From: Cedecea selenatireducens
Lineage (GTDB): Bacteria > Pseudomonadota > Gammaproteobacteria > Enterobacterales > Enterobacteriaceae
Direction of reading: 5' to 3'
Length of the DNA stretch: 64,000 nucleotides
Assembly (NCBI RefSeq): GCF_042138895.1
Contig: NZ_JBHIKW010000003.1
Coordinates: forward strand, 62,001 to 126,000
Part shown: positions 1-11,655 of the stretch, one piece after another
Layout: the number at the start of each line of letters is the position of its first letter
Numbering within the stretch: position 1 is the stretch's first letter
Made by a program: the position numbers and the translations under genes
The notes under the pieces: model-generated
What the model was told of the DNA's origin: nothing
Database searches by the model: none
The model's input: only the letters and a program-made list of their open reading frames with translations

Positions 1-182
1 GTGTTGTTGGCGAGCAGCCGCACATTGAGCCGGGTAACGACTACCAGTACACCAGCGGAGCGGTCATCGAAACGCCGCTCGGCACTATGCAGGGCCATTA
101 CACAATGGTCGATGCGCAGGGAGAGGCCTTCAAGGTCGAGATTCCCGTTTTCCGTCTGGCCATTCCAACCTTCATTCACTGA
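1..182 (+). CDS. apaG: ApaG protein, 3' end only (partial)
   Basis: The last 59 codons of apaG, read from base 3, run off the left edge of the window. The product ends in the family's typical tail (VFRLAIPTFIH, then TGA at 180-182). ApaG is a small Fn3/immunoglobulin-like beta-sandwich protein associated with the apaH locus; its biochemical role is not settled. It lies 4 bp before apaH on the same strand, the conserved apaG-apaH arrangement. The longer reading frame that opens at base 1 is in a different frame and is only an upstream extension of apaH. Confidence 0.95.
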   Translation, partial: VVGEQPHIEPGNDYQYTSGAVIETPLGTMQGHYTMVDAQGEAFKVEIPVFRLAIPTFIH

Positions 183-186
183 TACC

Positions 187-1038
187 ATGTCTACATATCT
201 GATTGGCGATGTTCACGGCTGCTACGATGAACTGATCGCGTTATTGCAGCAGGTTAATTTCAATCCTGAAGAAGATACGCTCTGGCTGACGGGCGACCTG
301 GTGGCCAGGGGCCCTGCTTCTCTGGAGGTGCTGCGCTATGTTCGCAGCCTTGGGGACAGCGTACGTATGGTGCTTGGGAACCACGACCTGCATCTGCTGG
401 CCGTCTTCGCGGGCATCAGCCGTAACAAGCCTAAAGACCGCATCACGCCGCTGCTGGAAGCCCCGGACGCCGACGAGCTTCTTAACTGGCTTCGCCGCCA
501 GCCGCTCATTCAGGTGGATGAGGAGAAAAAACTCGTCATGTCGCACGCGGGGATCACGCCGCAGTGGGATATCGAAACCGCGCAGGCCTGTGCGCGTGAC
601 GTAGAGGCCGTTTTGTCGAGCGACAGCTATCCGCTCTTCCTGGACGCAATGTATGGCGATATGCCAAACAACTGGTCCAGCGATCTGTCCGGCCTGGCAC
701 GCCTGCGTTTCATCACCAACTCGCTCACCCGCATGCGCTACTGCTTCCCTAACGGCCAGCTGGATATGTACTGCAAAGATACGCCAGAGAAGGCGCCTTC
801 GCCGCTGAAGCCCTGGTTTGCAATTCCCGGCCCCGTCACCGCCGAATATTCCGTGGCCTTTGGTCACTGGGCATCTTTAGAAGGGAAAGGCGCGCCGGAA
901 GGCATCTATGCGCTGGATACGGGATGCTGCTGGGGGGGAGATCTGACCTGCCTGCGCTGGGAAGATAAAAGCTGGTTCGTACAGCCTTCAAACCGCCAGC
1001 AGGATAGCGATGAAGGTCAGGCGGCCGTCGCCTCCTGA
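187..1038 (+). CDS. apaH: Diadenosine tetraphosphatase (symmetrical) ApaH
   Basis: ApaH hydrolyses Ap4A symmetrically to two ADP and also removes NpnN caps from RNA. The 283-residue product begins MSTYLIGDVHGCYDEL. It shows the calcineurin-like phosphoesterase motifs in order: GDVHG near residue 8, GDLVARG near 37, and GNHD near 65. The open frame extends upstream to base 1, but the ATG at 187, four bases after the apaG stop, gives the family length and conserved N-terminus. It converges on folA, 37 bp away. Confidence 0.97.
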   Translation: MSTYLIGDVHGCYDELIALLQQVNFNPEEDTLWLTGDLVARGPASLEVLRYVRSLGDSVRMVLGNHDLHLLAVFAGISRNKPKDRITPLLEAPDADELLNWLRRQPLIQVDEEKKLVMSHAGITPQWDIETAQACARDVEAVLSSDSYPLFLDAMYGDMPNNWSSDLSGLARLRFITNSLTRMRYCFPNGQLDMYCKDTPEKAPSPLKPWFAIPGPVTAEYSVAFGHWASLEGKGAPEGIYALDTGCCWGGDLTCLRWEDKSWFVQPSNRQQDSDEGQAAVAS

Positions 1039-1043
1039 GACAG

Positions 1044-1069
1044 AGCTCTCTCCCTGGCGGGAGAGAGCT
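1044..1069. terminator. Perfect stem-loop between convergent apaH and folA
   Basis: An 11-bp perfect inverted repeat (1044-1054 and 1059-1069) with a TGGC loop sits between the two converging genes. Neither side has a proper U-tract (AAAAA follows on the plus strand), so it may act as a bidirectional 3'-end stabiliser or a weak terminator rather than a classical intrinsic terminator. Confidence 0.5.
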
Positions 1070-1075
1070 AAAAAC

Positions 1076-1555
1076 TTAGCGACGTTCCAGAATTTCGAAG
1101 CAGTAGCCGTGCGAGTTGTTCTCGTCGGCATCATGGAATTCGCTGAAGGTTGACTGCCATTCGTCAGGATCGTAATCCGGGAAATGCGTGTCCCCTTCCA
1201 CTTCCGCATCAATGTGGGTCAGGTAAAGGCGCTGCGCCTTCGGCAGAAACTGTTCGTACACACGCCCACCGCCAATCACCATGATTTCTTCGGCATCGCC
1301 ACAGGCTTTGATGGCCTCTTCAACCGATGTCACCCACTCAACGCGATCGTCATTTCCAGCTTTGCTGCTGATGACGATGTTTTTACGTCCCGGCAGCGGG
1401 CGGCCAATCGACTCCCAGGTCAGGCGTCCCATAACGACGGGCTTGTTTAGCGTATTGCGCTTGAACCAGGCCAGGTCACCAGGCAAATCCCATGGCATGG
1501 CGTTTTCCATACCGATAACGCGATCTACCGCTAAAGCAGCAATCAGACTGATCAT
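1076..1555 (-). CDS. folA: Dihydrofolate reductase
   Basis: FolA reduces dihydrofolate to tetrahydrofolate with NADPH and is the target of trimethoprim. The 159-residue protein is full length and very similar to E. coli FolA. Active-site and drug-contact residues Met20, Pro21, Asp27, Leu28 and Trp30 are present. Differences from E. coli are Gly at 26 (Ala in E. coli) and Leu at 45 (His in E. coli), in the substrate- and cofactor-binding neighbourhoods. It is a single gene with its own upstream region (1556-1760), which has a TATAGT -10-like element about 1590-1600 on the minus strand. Confidence 0.98.
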   Translation of the reverse strand: MISLIAALAVDRVIGMENAMPWDLPGDLAWFKRNTLNKPVVMGRLTWESIGRPLPGRKNIVISSKAGNDDRVEWVTSVEEAIKACGDAEEIMVIGGGRVYEQFLPKAQRLYLTHIDAEVEGDTHFPDYDPDEWQSTFSEFHDADENNSHGYCFEILERR

Positions 1556-1760
1556 TCGTATAACCTAAGGATGATGAAAAAAATTGCCGCCACTATACGG
1601 AAAGCGCAATCTTTCGTCGACAGGGGGTGAGCCGCGTAACGAGAATTTTTTTTATTCTGCGCCGCCCGGAGCGCCTAAATATTCAACTGCGGGATATGGA
1701 ACAAGGGGTTAGCGTTAACCCCCGTTCACTATAAGGAAAAGTAAATATTTTTCAGCAACA

Positions 1761-3623
1761 TCACTCTGCCGGCCTGGCCGGGGGTTCGTCAGAAAGTTTG
1801 CCGCTGTGAAGGCCTTCTTTGGTGCCCTGCCAGCCGTCCTGCTGAATCACGTGCAGGTGCGCCCGATCCTCGTTAATCACCTCTGTCAGCATGGCGCTGT
1901 TACGCTTAAAGACGTCCGCCCGCTCGGCGGTCTTATCGTCGGTTGGCACCATCTCTTCAAGCATCTGCAGGTTAAAGCGACGGAAGTGATCGGCCCTTTC
2001 TCGTGCCTCGTATTTCCCTACGCCCAAACCTTCCAGCGCACGGCGGCCAATCTTCAGCGAGCTTTCAAACGTTTCACGTTCCGGCATCTCTACACCCGCC
2101 TGACGCAGGCGAATGTAGTGATTAATATCGCGCGCCCTGGCAAGAATCTGCAGATGGGGGAAATGCTCTTTCGCCAGCTCCGTGAGCTGCATATTCGCTT
2201 CGGGATCGTCAATGGCGTTAATCAGCACTTCAGCGCCCGCTGCGCCGGCGGACTCAAGCAGGTCAACGCGGGTGGCATCACCATAAAACACTTTTGTACC
2301 GAATTTTCGCAGCGTTTCAATATGGTCTGGATCGTGATCCAGGATGACTACGTTCACGCCGCTGGTCAGCAGTAAACGACCTGCAATCTGCCCAAAGCGC
2401 CCGAAGCCGGCAATGATGACCCGAGGCTGCTCTTCATCAATCTCGTCGGCTTCTCCTGCCTGCTCGCTTCCCGTTTTCTCCAGCCGGTTCAGTAACACCA
2501 GCAGCAGAGGCGTCGCCGCCATCGAGAGCGCCACGGTAAGGGTCAGCGATTTAGACCAGCCGTCGTCCAGCACCTGCGCCATATGCGCCGCGCCGAAGAT
2601 AACAAAGGCAAACTCACTTCCCTGCCCCAGCAAAGCGGCAAACCAGCGCCGCTGCCTGCGTGGCACCTTCAGCGGCTTAGCCACCAGCCAGAGCATCAGC
2701 GTTTTAATCATCAGGAAGCCGACCAGCAGGATGAGAATGCGTAGCGGATTTTCGAGTAACGTCCCGAAGTCGATGGACATCCCCACGCCGATAAAGAACA
2801 GCCCAAGCAGCAGGCCTTTAAACGGTTCGATATCGCTTTCCAGCGCGTGTCGATATTCGGAGCTGGCTAACAGCACCCCGGCCAGAAACGCCCCCATCGC
2901 CATCGACAATCCGGCCTCTTCTAACAGAAGGCCAAAGCCAAAGACCAGGAAAAGCGCAACGGCACTGAACACTTCACGCAGCCCGGAACGCGCCACAAAC
3001 CGCAGCACTGGCCGGGTCACATAGCGGCCAAGCAGCACGACCAGGACGAGCGCAGCAACCACCTTAAGCGCGGAAATTAAGAAGGTTGCAAAGGTCATCG
3101 TACCGCCGCTGCTGGCCAGCAGCGGGATCATTGCCACCAAAGGAATCGCGGCAATATCCTGGAACAGCAGCACCGCAAACGCGCTGCGCCCCATTGGCGT
3201 AACGGTCAGGTTACGCTCGTTCATTGCCTGCATAGCAATCGCGGTCGATGAGAGGGCAAGCGTCAGACCGATAAGCAACGCTATCTTCCAGTCGAGCCCC
3301 ATCACGATACAGAAAGCGCCCAGCGCCAGCCCGCAGGTCGCCATCTGGAGGAAACCGCCGCCAAACACCGAGGCACGAAGCGTCCATAGCCGCTGCGGAT
3401 CAAGCTCCAGCCCGATGACAAAGAGCATCAGCACCACGCCAATCTCGGCAAAATGCAGAATAGTTTCGGCATCCGTCACCAGCCGCAGCCCCCACGGCCC
3501 GATAATACAGCCGGCTATCAGGTAGCCAAGTACCGATCCCAGCCCGAGCCTTACGGCAATCGGCACGATAAGCGCGGCTGAACCGAGGTAAATAAGCGCC
3601 TGAATTAAGCTATGGCTATCCAC
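1761..3623 (-). CDS. kefC: Glutathione-regulated potassium-efflux system protein KefC
   Basis: KefC is a K+/H+ antiporter of the CPA2 family, held closed by glutathione and opened by glutathione adducts to protect against electrophiles. From the GTG at 3623 the product is 620 residues (VDSHSLIQ...), the E. coli length; an upstream in-frame start would add 7 residues and lie inside kefF. It has about 12 membrane segments in residues 1-385, followed by a KTN/RCK nucleotide-binding domain (Rossmann motif GFGRFGQIAGR near residue 407). The start overlaps the end of kefF by 8 bp, so the two are probably translationally coupled. Confidence 0.96.
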   Translation of the reverse strand: MDSHSLIQALIYLGSAALIVPIAVRLGLGSVLGYLIAGCIIGPWGLRLVTDAETILHFAEIGVVLMLFVIGLELDPQRLWTLRASVFGGGFLQMATCGLALGAFCIVMGLDWKIALLIGLTLALSSTAIAMQAMNERNLTVTPMGRSAFAVLLFQDIAAIPLVAMIPLLASSGGTMTFATFLISALKVVAALVLVVLLGRYVTRPVLRFVARSGLREVFSAVALFLVFGFGLLLEEAGLSMAMGAFLAGVLLASSEYRHALESDIEPFKGLLLGLFFIGVGMSIDFGTLLENPLRILILLVGFLMIKTLMLWLVAKPLKVPRRQRRWFAALLGQGSEFAFVIFGAAHMAQVLDDGWSKSLTLTVALSMAATPLLLVLLNRLEKTGSEQAGEADEIDEEQPRVIIAGFGRFGQIAGRLLLTSGVNVVILDHDPDHIETLRKFGTKVFYGDATRVDLLESAGAAGAEVLINAIDDPEANMQLTELAKEHFPHLQILARARDINHYIRLRQAGVEMPERETFESSLKIGRRALEGLGVGKYEARERADHFRRFNLQMLEEMVPTDDKTAERADVFKRNSAMLTEVINEDRAHLHVIQQDGWQGTKEGLHSGKLSDEPPARPAE

Positions 3624-4146
3624 GGCGAGCCTCCTGCCAGTCAATTAAGCGTTGCTTATAGTCGTCCGCCTGGCGGGCAAGCGTGAATTCGTCGCAAACA
3701 AAGGTAAAGTGAATGGCAAAACTCGGCAGCCAGTTCATGCCGCAGTAAAGCGCTGTCGCCTGCAATGGCTGGGCAAGAACGTCAAATCCGGGGTGGTCAC
3801 CCAGCTCGAAATGCTTTTCGCTTCCGCCGGTTGTTACCGCCCAGATAACGTCTTTACCGTGCAGAGCGTTTCCGCCCTTACCGTATGCCCAGCCGTGTGA
3901 GAGGACCTTATCTATCCACAGTTTCATCAGCGGCGGCACGCTATACCACTGCATAGGATGCTGCCAGATAACCAAATCAGCGCGGCTCAACGCCTGCTGT
4001 TCAGCGGCAATATCAATGTTGAAGTCGGGATAAAGTTCGTAGAGGGAACGAATCTCTACCCCCGGCAGCGTTTTCGCCCGCTCAATCATTTGCCGGTTGG
4101 CGTGCGAATGCTGGGGATAGGGATGCGCATAAATTATAAGAATCAT
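3616..4146 (-). CDS. kefF: KefF, ancillary quinone oxidoreductase of KefC
   Basis: KefF is a flavodoxin-fold NAD(P)H:quinone oxidoreductase that binds KefC and is needed for full efflux activity. The ATG at 4146 gives 176 residues starting MILIIYAHPYP, matching E. coli; the open frame continues 6 codons upstream without support. Motifs typical of the family include WQHPMQWYS and the GWAYG segment. It is the first gene of the kefF-kefC pair. E. coli has the cai, fix and yaaU genes between this locus and carB; they are absent here. Confidence 0.96.
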   Translation of the reverse strand: MILIIYAHPYPQHSHANRQMIERAKTLPGVEIRSLYELYPDFNIDIAAEQQALSRADLVIWQHPMQWYSVPPLMKLWIDKVLSHGWAYGKGGNALHGKDVIWAVTTGGSEKHFELGDHPGFDVLAQPLQATALYCGMNWLPSFAIHFTFVCDEFTLARQADDYKQRLIDWQEARRG

Positions 4147-4250
4147 TGTTAAGCCTGTCTTCACTACTGCCTTTAATGACAGTGAGTTTAGTCAGTTAAT
4201 CGACAGGCTAACAGTCAATATTGCTGAGCGTGTTGTTGGATATTTCTTAA

Positions 4251-4484
4251 CTAGTTATCCAGCTCGCTCATCTCTTTCACCTGGTCACGGTTGATCTGCT
4301 CGGTTTTCCCCGTTTCGGCATTTTTGTAAGACACCAGGCCGGTATCTTTGTCTACCTGCGGTTTGCCATCGGTCACAATCGTTTTGCCATCGCTAGTTTT
4401 AACGGCCTGATTCGACGAGCAGCCTGCTACGGTCAGAAGCGTTACGGCAGCGAAAAGGGAAGCGAGTAAAGTATGTTTCTGCAT
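4251..4484 (-). CDS. Small YgdI/YgdR-family lipoprotein
   Basis: A 77-residue predicted outer- or inner-membrane lipoprotein. It has a hydrophobic signal (residues 4-20) ending in a lipobox (TVAGC, Cys22). The mature part is a short SH3-like DUF903 domain with the family features KTSDGKTIVTDGKP and a Tyr-Lys segment. A good ribosome-binding site (GGGAGAA) precedes the ATG. It stands alone between kefF and carB. Function is not known for the family. Assignment to YgdI/YgdR is from the sequence pattern. Confidence 0.88.
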   Translation of the reverse strand: MQKHTLLASLFAAVTLLTVAGCSSNQAVKTSDGKTIVTDGKPQVDKDTGLVSYKNAETGKTEQINRDQVKEMSELDN

Positions 4485-4556
4485 GGTGTTCTCCCAGCGT
4501 GTTAGTCATTTTCAGTTGTGTGCAGGTTAACTGTAGACTATCTCGCTGAGGCCGAA

Positions 4557-4585
4557 GCAAAAACGGCCTCTTTTCAGAGGCCGTT
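4557..4585 (-). terminator. Intrinsic terminator of carAB
   Basis: On the minus strand, 40 bp after the carB stop, a 9-bp perfect stem (4562-4570 with 4577-4585) with a 6-nt loop is followed by five T residues. Confidence 0.85.
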
Positions 4586-4623
4586 GGCGTTGTTTTCGGA
4601 ATATTCTTTCAGGCTGATGAGTA

Positions 4624-7848
<3,225 letters not shown>

Positions 7849-7864
7849 TTTATTTCGCTCCTGA

Positions 7865-9013
7865 TTATTTAGCGGTGTTACGGTATTGCTCGATAAGTTC
7901 GATAAAGTGGTCGAACAGCGGCGCGGCATCGTGCGGCCCCGGGCTGGCTTCAGGGTGGCCCTGGAAGCTGAACGCGGCTTTATCGGTGCGATGGATGCCC
8001 TGAAGGGTGCCATCGAACAGAGATTTGTGCGTTACACGCAGGTTGGCAGGCAGCGTCGTCTCATCCACCGCAAAACCGTGGTTCTGGGCGGTGATCATCA
8101 CGCAGTCTTTATCCAGGTCTTTCACCGGGTGGTTACCGCCGTGGTGACCAAACTTCATCTTCACGGTGTTAGCGCCGCTCGCCAGCGCCAGCAGCTGGTG
8201 GCCGAGGCAAATCCCAAAGACAGGAATGTCTGTCTCCAGGAAGGATTTGATTGCGCTAATGGCGTAGTCGCAAGGTGCCGGGTCGCCAGGGCCGTTAGAA
8301 AGGAAGATGCCATCCGGGTTCATCTTCAACACTTCTTCCGCCGGCGTTTGTGCCGGAACAACCGTCAGGCGGCAGCCTCTGTCGACTAACATGCGCAGAA
8401 TATTGCGTTTTGCGCCGTAGTCATAAGCCACTACGTGGAAAGGTAAATCTTCTGCTTTTGCCGCTTCCGGCAGATTGCCTTCAAGGGTCCAGCTCCCCTG
8501 CTGCCAGGTGTAAGCTTCTTTGGTCGTCACTTCTTTGGCGAGGTCCATGCCGTTCAGGCCAGGGAACGCTTTCGCTTTTTCCAGCGCCAGGGCCGCGTCT
8601 ACGTTATCGCCCGCGATAATGCAGCCGTTCTGAGCACCTTTTTCACGCAGCAGGCGGGTCAGCTTGCGGGTATCGATATCGGCAATGGCCACGATGTTAT
8701 GGCGCTTAAGGTAAGAAGAAAGGTCTTCGGTGCTTCTGAAGTTGCTGGCAATCAGCGGCAGGTCACGAATGACGAGGCCTTGCGCATGGACCTGGGAGGA
8801 TTCTTCGTCGGCTTCATTGGTGCCGACATTGCCGATATGAGGATAAGTAAGAGTGACGATCTGGCGGGAGTAGGAAGGATCAGTGAGGATTTCTTGATAA
8901 CCGGTCAATGAGGTATTGAAAACGACTTCACCCACTGCCGTACCCGATGCCCCAATGGCCCGACCGTGGAATTGGGTTCCGTCTTCCAGAACCAACAGCG
9001 CTGACTTAATCAA
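7865..9013 (-). CDS. carA: Carbamoyl-phosphate synthase small (glutaminase) subunit
   Basis: CarA hydrolyses glutamine and channels ammonia to CarB. I place the start at the TTG at 9013, giving 382 residues (IKSALLVLEDGTQFHG), the E. coli length. A strong Shine-Dalgarno GGAGGA is 7 nt upstream, and E. coli carA also uses TTG. The ATG at 9040 lies inside the promoter region and would add 9 residues. The class I glutamine amidotransferase signature FGICLGHQ carries the nucleophilic Cys; the catalytic His-x-Glu lies in the FQGHPEASPG segment near the C-terminus. Confidence 0.96.
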   Translation of the reverse strand: MIKSALLVLEDGTQFHGRAIGASGTAVGEVVFNTSLTGYQEILTDPSYSRQIVTLTYPHIGNVGTNEADEESSQVHAQGLVIRDLPLIASNFRSTEDLSSYLKRHNIVAIADIDTRKLTRLLREKGAQNGCIIAGDNVDAALALEKAKAFPGLNGMDLAKEVTTKEAYTWQQGSWTLEGNLPEAAKAEDLPFHVVAYDYGAKRNILRMLVDRGCRLTVVPAQTPAEEVLKMNPDGIFLSNGPGDPAPCDYAISAIKSFLETDIPVFGICLGHQLLALASGANTVKMKFGHHGGNHPVKDLDKDCVMITAQNHGFAVDETTLPANLRVTHKSLFDGTLQGIHRTDKAAFSFQGHPEASPGPHDAAPLFDHFIELIEQYRNTAK

Positions 9014-9027
9014 AACGTCCTCCAGGG

Positions 9028-9062
9028 AATAAACATTCAATTTATTCGCATATTAATTCAAA
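9028..9062 (-). promoter_or_regulatory. carAB downstream promoter (P2) region with tandem ARG boxes
   Basis: On the minus strand, immediately upstream of the carA ribosome-binding site, are two ArgR-box-like sequences: TTGAATTAATATGCGAA (about 9045-9061) and AATTGAATGTTTATTC (about 9025-9040). Layout and sequence closely match the arginine-repressed P2 promoter of E. coli carAB. This implies ArgR control of this promoter. Confidence 0.8.
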
Positions 9063-9471
9063 ACTAACGGCTGAATCAAATGCAAAAAGCGTCTGCCCTA
9101 CGGATTTTTGGCAAACGGCGGCATTCTAGAGACAAGCCGGGCGAAAGTCTACCTTAAGACGAAGTTTTTATGTCTATTTCGCCGCTCAGAGTAAAAATAT
9201 CTGATTCGAGGGTCAAAATAACCAGCTAACCAGGGAAAAGTAATCGGTTGCCGGCTATGAATAGTGGAAAAGTGATGGGATAGCAGTGAAAAAGTAGACC
9301 AGATGGTCAAAATTAACATTACAACAACACAAAAAAGAGAGATAACCGCTAATTTTAAGCACAAATGAACACTTATAAATCAAGTAGCTTATAAAAACAA
9401 AAGGGTGATATAAATCACCCTAAAATCAATCAATTAAAAACAAACAACCACATTTATAAGGATAGGTTTAA
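9063..9471. other. Gene-free carA-dapB intergenic region
   Basis: About 410 AT-rich bases between the carA P2 promoter and the end of dapB. No convincing gene; a 71-codon minus-strand frame at 9149-9364 is low-complexity, unconserved as far as I can tell, and lies where the pyrimidine-regulated upstream promoter P1 of carAB and its IHF/PepA/PurR sites are expected. I could not place P1 exactly. Confidence 0.6.
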
Positions 9472-10293
9472 CTACAAATTATTGAGATCAAGCACGTCTC
9501 TCATATCAAAAATACCGTTCTTTTTACCTTTAAGCCACGAAGCGGAACGAACCGCGCCATTAGCAAAGGTCATGCGGCTTGAAGCCTTATGGGTAATCTC
9601 AACGCGCTCCCCAATATCTGCAAACATCGCGGTATGCTCCCCGACAATGTCGCCCGCACGCACGGTAGCAAAACCAATTGTGCCAGGCACTCGCTCACCG
9701 GTATGCCCTTCCCGAGAGTAAACCGCGCAGTCTTTGAGATCTTTGTCCATCGCCTGGGCAATAGCCTCGCCCATTGCCAGCGCGGTGCCGGAGGGAGCGT
9801 CCACTTTGTAACGGTGATGCGCCTCAATGATTTCGATATCGGTGTAATCGCCCATGACCCTGGCCGCTTTCTCGAGCAGCTTCAGCATCACGTTCACGCC
9901 CACGCTAAAGTTCGCCGCGAAGACAATCGGGATCTCACGCGCCGCATCGTTAATAGCCTGCTTGCCGGCATCATCAAAACCCGTCGTGCCGATAACCATG
10001 CCTTTGCCATGCTTGAGGCAAAATGCGAGGTGAGCCAGCGTCCCTTCCGGGCGGGTAAAATCAATAAAGACGTCGAAATCATTAGCTACCGCGTCCAGGC
10101 TATCGCTCACCAGCACGCCGGTTTTAGCCACACCGGCCAGTTCACCCGCGTCGCTGCCGACCAGAGAAGATCCCGGGCGCTCAAGCGCAGCGCCAAGCTG
10201 GACGCCGTCCAGCTGCAGAGCCGCCTGAATTAACTGGCGCCCCATACGGCCGCCCGCTCCCGCGATGGCTACGCGAATCTGTGCATCATGCAT
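9472..10293 (-). CDS. dapB: 4-hydroxy-tetrahydrodipicolinate reductase
   Basis: DapB catalyses the NAD(P)H-dependent second step of the lysine/diaminopimelate branch. The 273-residue protein has the N-terminal Rossmann motif GAGGRMGRQL (residues 12-21). The conserved EAHHRYKVDAPSGTAL segment near 155-170 carries the catalytic His and Lys. Length and start match E. coli. It is monocistronic here: an accessory sugar island, not rihC, lies directly upstream, unlike in E. coli. Confidence 0.98.
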   Translation of the reverse strand: MHDAQIRVAIAGAGGRMGRQLIQAALQLDGVQLGAALERPGSSLVGSDAGELAGVAKTGVLVSDSLDAVANDFDVFIDFTRPEGTLAHLAFCLKHGKGMVIGTTGFDDAGKQAINDAAREIPIVFAANFSVGVNVMLKLLEKAARVMGDYTDIEIIEAHHRYKVDAPSGTALAMGEAIAQAMDKDLKDCAVYSREGHTGERVPGTIGFATVRAGDIVGEHTAMFADIGERVEITHKASSRMTFANGAVRSASWLKGKKNGIFDMRDVLDLNNL

Positions 10294-10446
10294 ATCATTA
10301 CTCTTTGGTTAAATAATTCGTAGAAACGCTCTCAGGTTAACCAGCCCGCTGCCGGGCCGCCAGCCGAAAACACCCATAATTAGAATTTACTGTCATGGCC
10401 CGTCAGTTATCAATAACGGACATTAAAACCATTTAATTAATAAGGC

Positions 10447-11460
10447 TTAATTCTGACTAAAACCGCATGACTCGCGGACGATAAGCGTCGGCGGCAAAAT
10501 AATTCTTTTTGCCGGCTCATCGTTTCCCTGAATTCGGCTATAAAGCAGCTCTCCTGCTTTGCGGCCAATCTCTTTAGCGGCGACAGAGACCGTGGTAAGC
10601 GCAGGCTGTACCAGCGATGCTTCGGTCACGTCATCGAACCCAACGAGCGCAAAATCTTTTCCGACAACACGCCCCATCTTGCGCAGCGTCTGCATCACGC
10701 CCAGGGCGACAATATCCTGGTAACACACCGCCGCGGTGATCTGCGGGAAACGGGTAAAAAGCCCTTCTGCGACTCTGGCGCCGTCACTTTGAGAGGCCTG
10801 CGAGGCCACAATCCATTCGCTTTCAGGCTGAATATTGTGCTCCAGCAGCTTGCTGGTATACCCACCGATACGCTGCGCCCGGCTGGTAGAGCCGTTGCTC
10901 CCGCCGATAAAAGCAATATGCCTATGCCCGAGGCGTAACAAATGCTGAGTAGCCAACTGTGTTCCCAGGAAATTATCGGTGCCAACGAAGTCGAAATCGA
11001 CATCCTCAAAGGGACGAACCACCATAATCGCCGGGATGTTTCTTCTTCTCAGCGTTTCAAAGAACAGCGGCGGAGTCTCTCTCGCACCACAAAGCACCAT
11101 GCCGCAGGCATTATTACGCATCAGAGAGTCGACAAATTTCTGCTGGCGTTCGCAGGACTCTTCGCTGTTTGCCAGAAAAAGCAGCAGATCGTGACGCTCC
11201 ATCTCATGGCTTAGCCCGGCGGTCATTTCACCATAAAAAGGGTTGGTAATATCATGCAGTAACAGCCCCACCTGATTACTGGTTCTGTTACGCAAATTGG
11301 CGGCGGTCTGGTTATACACATACCCCATCTCATCCAGCGTGAGTAATACCCGCTGCCGGGTGGCATCTGAAATACGCCCACGATTTCGTAGCACCATCGA
11401 TACGGTTGCGGTTGAGACACCCGCCCGCTCAGCGACCTGAGCAAGAGTTACAGAAGTCAT
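10447..11460 (-). CDS. LacI/GalR-family transcriptional regulator of the sugar island
   Basis: A 337-residue regulator. The N-terminal LacI helix-turn-helix (residues 4-24, VTLAQVAERAGVSTATVSMVL) is followed by a hinge helix (around 50-60) and a periplasmic-binding-protein-like effector domain (about 62-335). It is divergent from the PTS operon, 195 bp apart. The intergenic region holds two copies of an operator palindrome, and a third copy precedes the cupin-isomerase pair at 17.38 kb, so it very likely represses all three units. Domain architecture resembles MalI. The effector is unknown; a phosphorylated or free sugar from the PTS substrate is the obvious guess. Confidence 0.93.
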   Translation of the reverse strand: MTSVTLAQVAERAGVSTATVSMVLRNRGRISDATRQRVLLTLDEMGYVYNQTAANLRNRTSNQVGLLLHDITNPFYGEMTAGLSHEMERHDLLLFLANSEESCERQQKFVDSLMRNNACGMVLCGARETPPLFFETLRRRNIPAIMVVRPFEDVDFDFVGTDNFLGTQLATQHLLRLGHRHIAFIGGSNGSTSRAQRIGGYTSKLLEHNIQPESEWIVASQASQSDGARVAEGLFTRFPQITAAVCYQDIVALGVMQTLRKMGRVVGKDFALVGFDDVTEASLVQPALTTVSVAAKEIGRKAGELLYSRIQGNDEPAKRIILPPTLIVRESCGFSQN

Positions 11461-11490
11461 CGGCCCTCCTTGAAATCAATATCAGCAAAG

Positions 11491-11504
11491 ATTAATCGAA
11501 TAAC
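11491..11504. promoter_or_regulatory. Variant LacI-type operator near regulator start
   Basis: ATTAATCGAATAAC is a one-mismatch version of the TTAATCGATTAA palindrome found twice more in the island. It lies 31 bp upstream of the regulator's ATG, where it would give autorepression. Confidence 0.6.
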
Positions 11505-11524
11505 CTGAAACTTGCATCTTTCTA

Positions 11525-11540
11525 TGTGAAAGCCATCACA
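11525..11540. promoter_or_regulatory. Consensus CRP-binding site
   Basis: TGTGA-N6-TCACA, a perfect core match to the CRP consensus, lies in the intergenic region between the divergent regulator and the PTS operon. It implies cAMP-CRP activation, as usual for sugar operons. Its centre is about 131 bp upstream of the first PTS-operon codon. Confidence 0.8.
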
Positions 11541-11611
11541 GATAGCCGGTAAAAATCCTCATCATTGCGAAAAATGGCGGGTTAATCATGTTTACCACTC
11601 TGTTCAAAAAA

Positions 11612-11627
11612 GGTTAATCGATTAATC
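11612..11627. promoter_or_regulatory. LacI-type operator of the PTS operon
   Basis: GGTTAATCGATTAATC, with a perfect 12-bp palindrome TTAATCGATTAA centred between 11619 and 11620 and the central CG typical of LacI/GalR operators. It is 29 bp before the first gene of the operon. The same 16-mer occurs on the opposite strand at 17381-17396. Confidence 0.8.
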
Positions 11628-11655
11628 TTATCTTAAATGAAAACAGGGAGTACTT

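Noticed and set aside
1..186. Upstream extension of the apaH frame to base 1
   Set aside because: This stretch encodes apaG in another frame, and the apaH start at 187 is the conserved one.
1705..1722. GGGGTTA/TAACCCC palindrome downstream of kefC
   Set aside because: A good 7-bp stem but no T-run on either strand; not enough to call a terminator or operator.
9149..9364. 71-codon minus-strand frame upstream of carA
   Set aside because: Lies in the expected carAB promoter region, is AT-rich and hydrophobic by composition, and has no ribosome-binding site.
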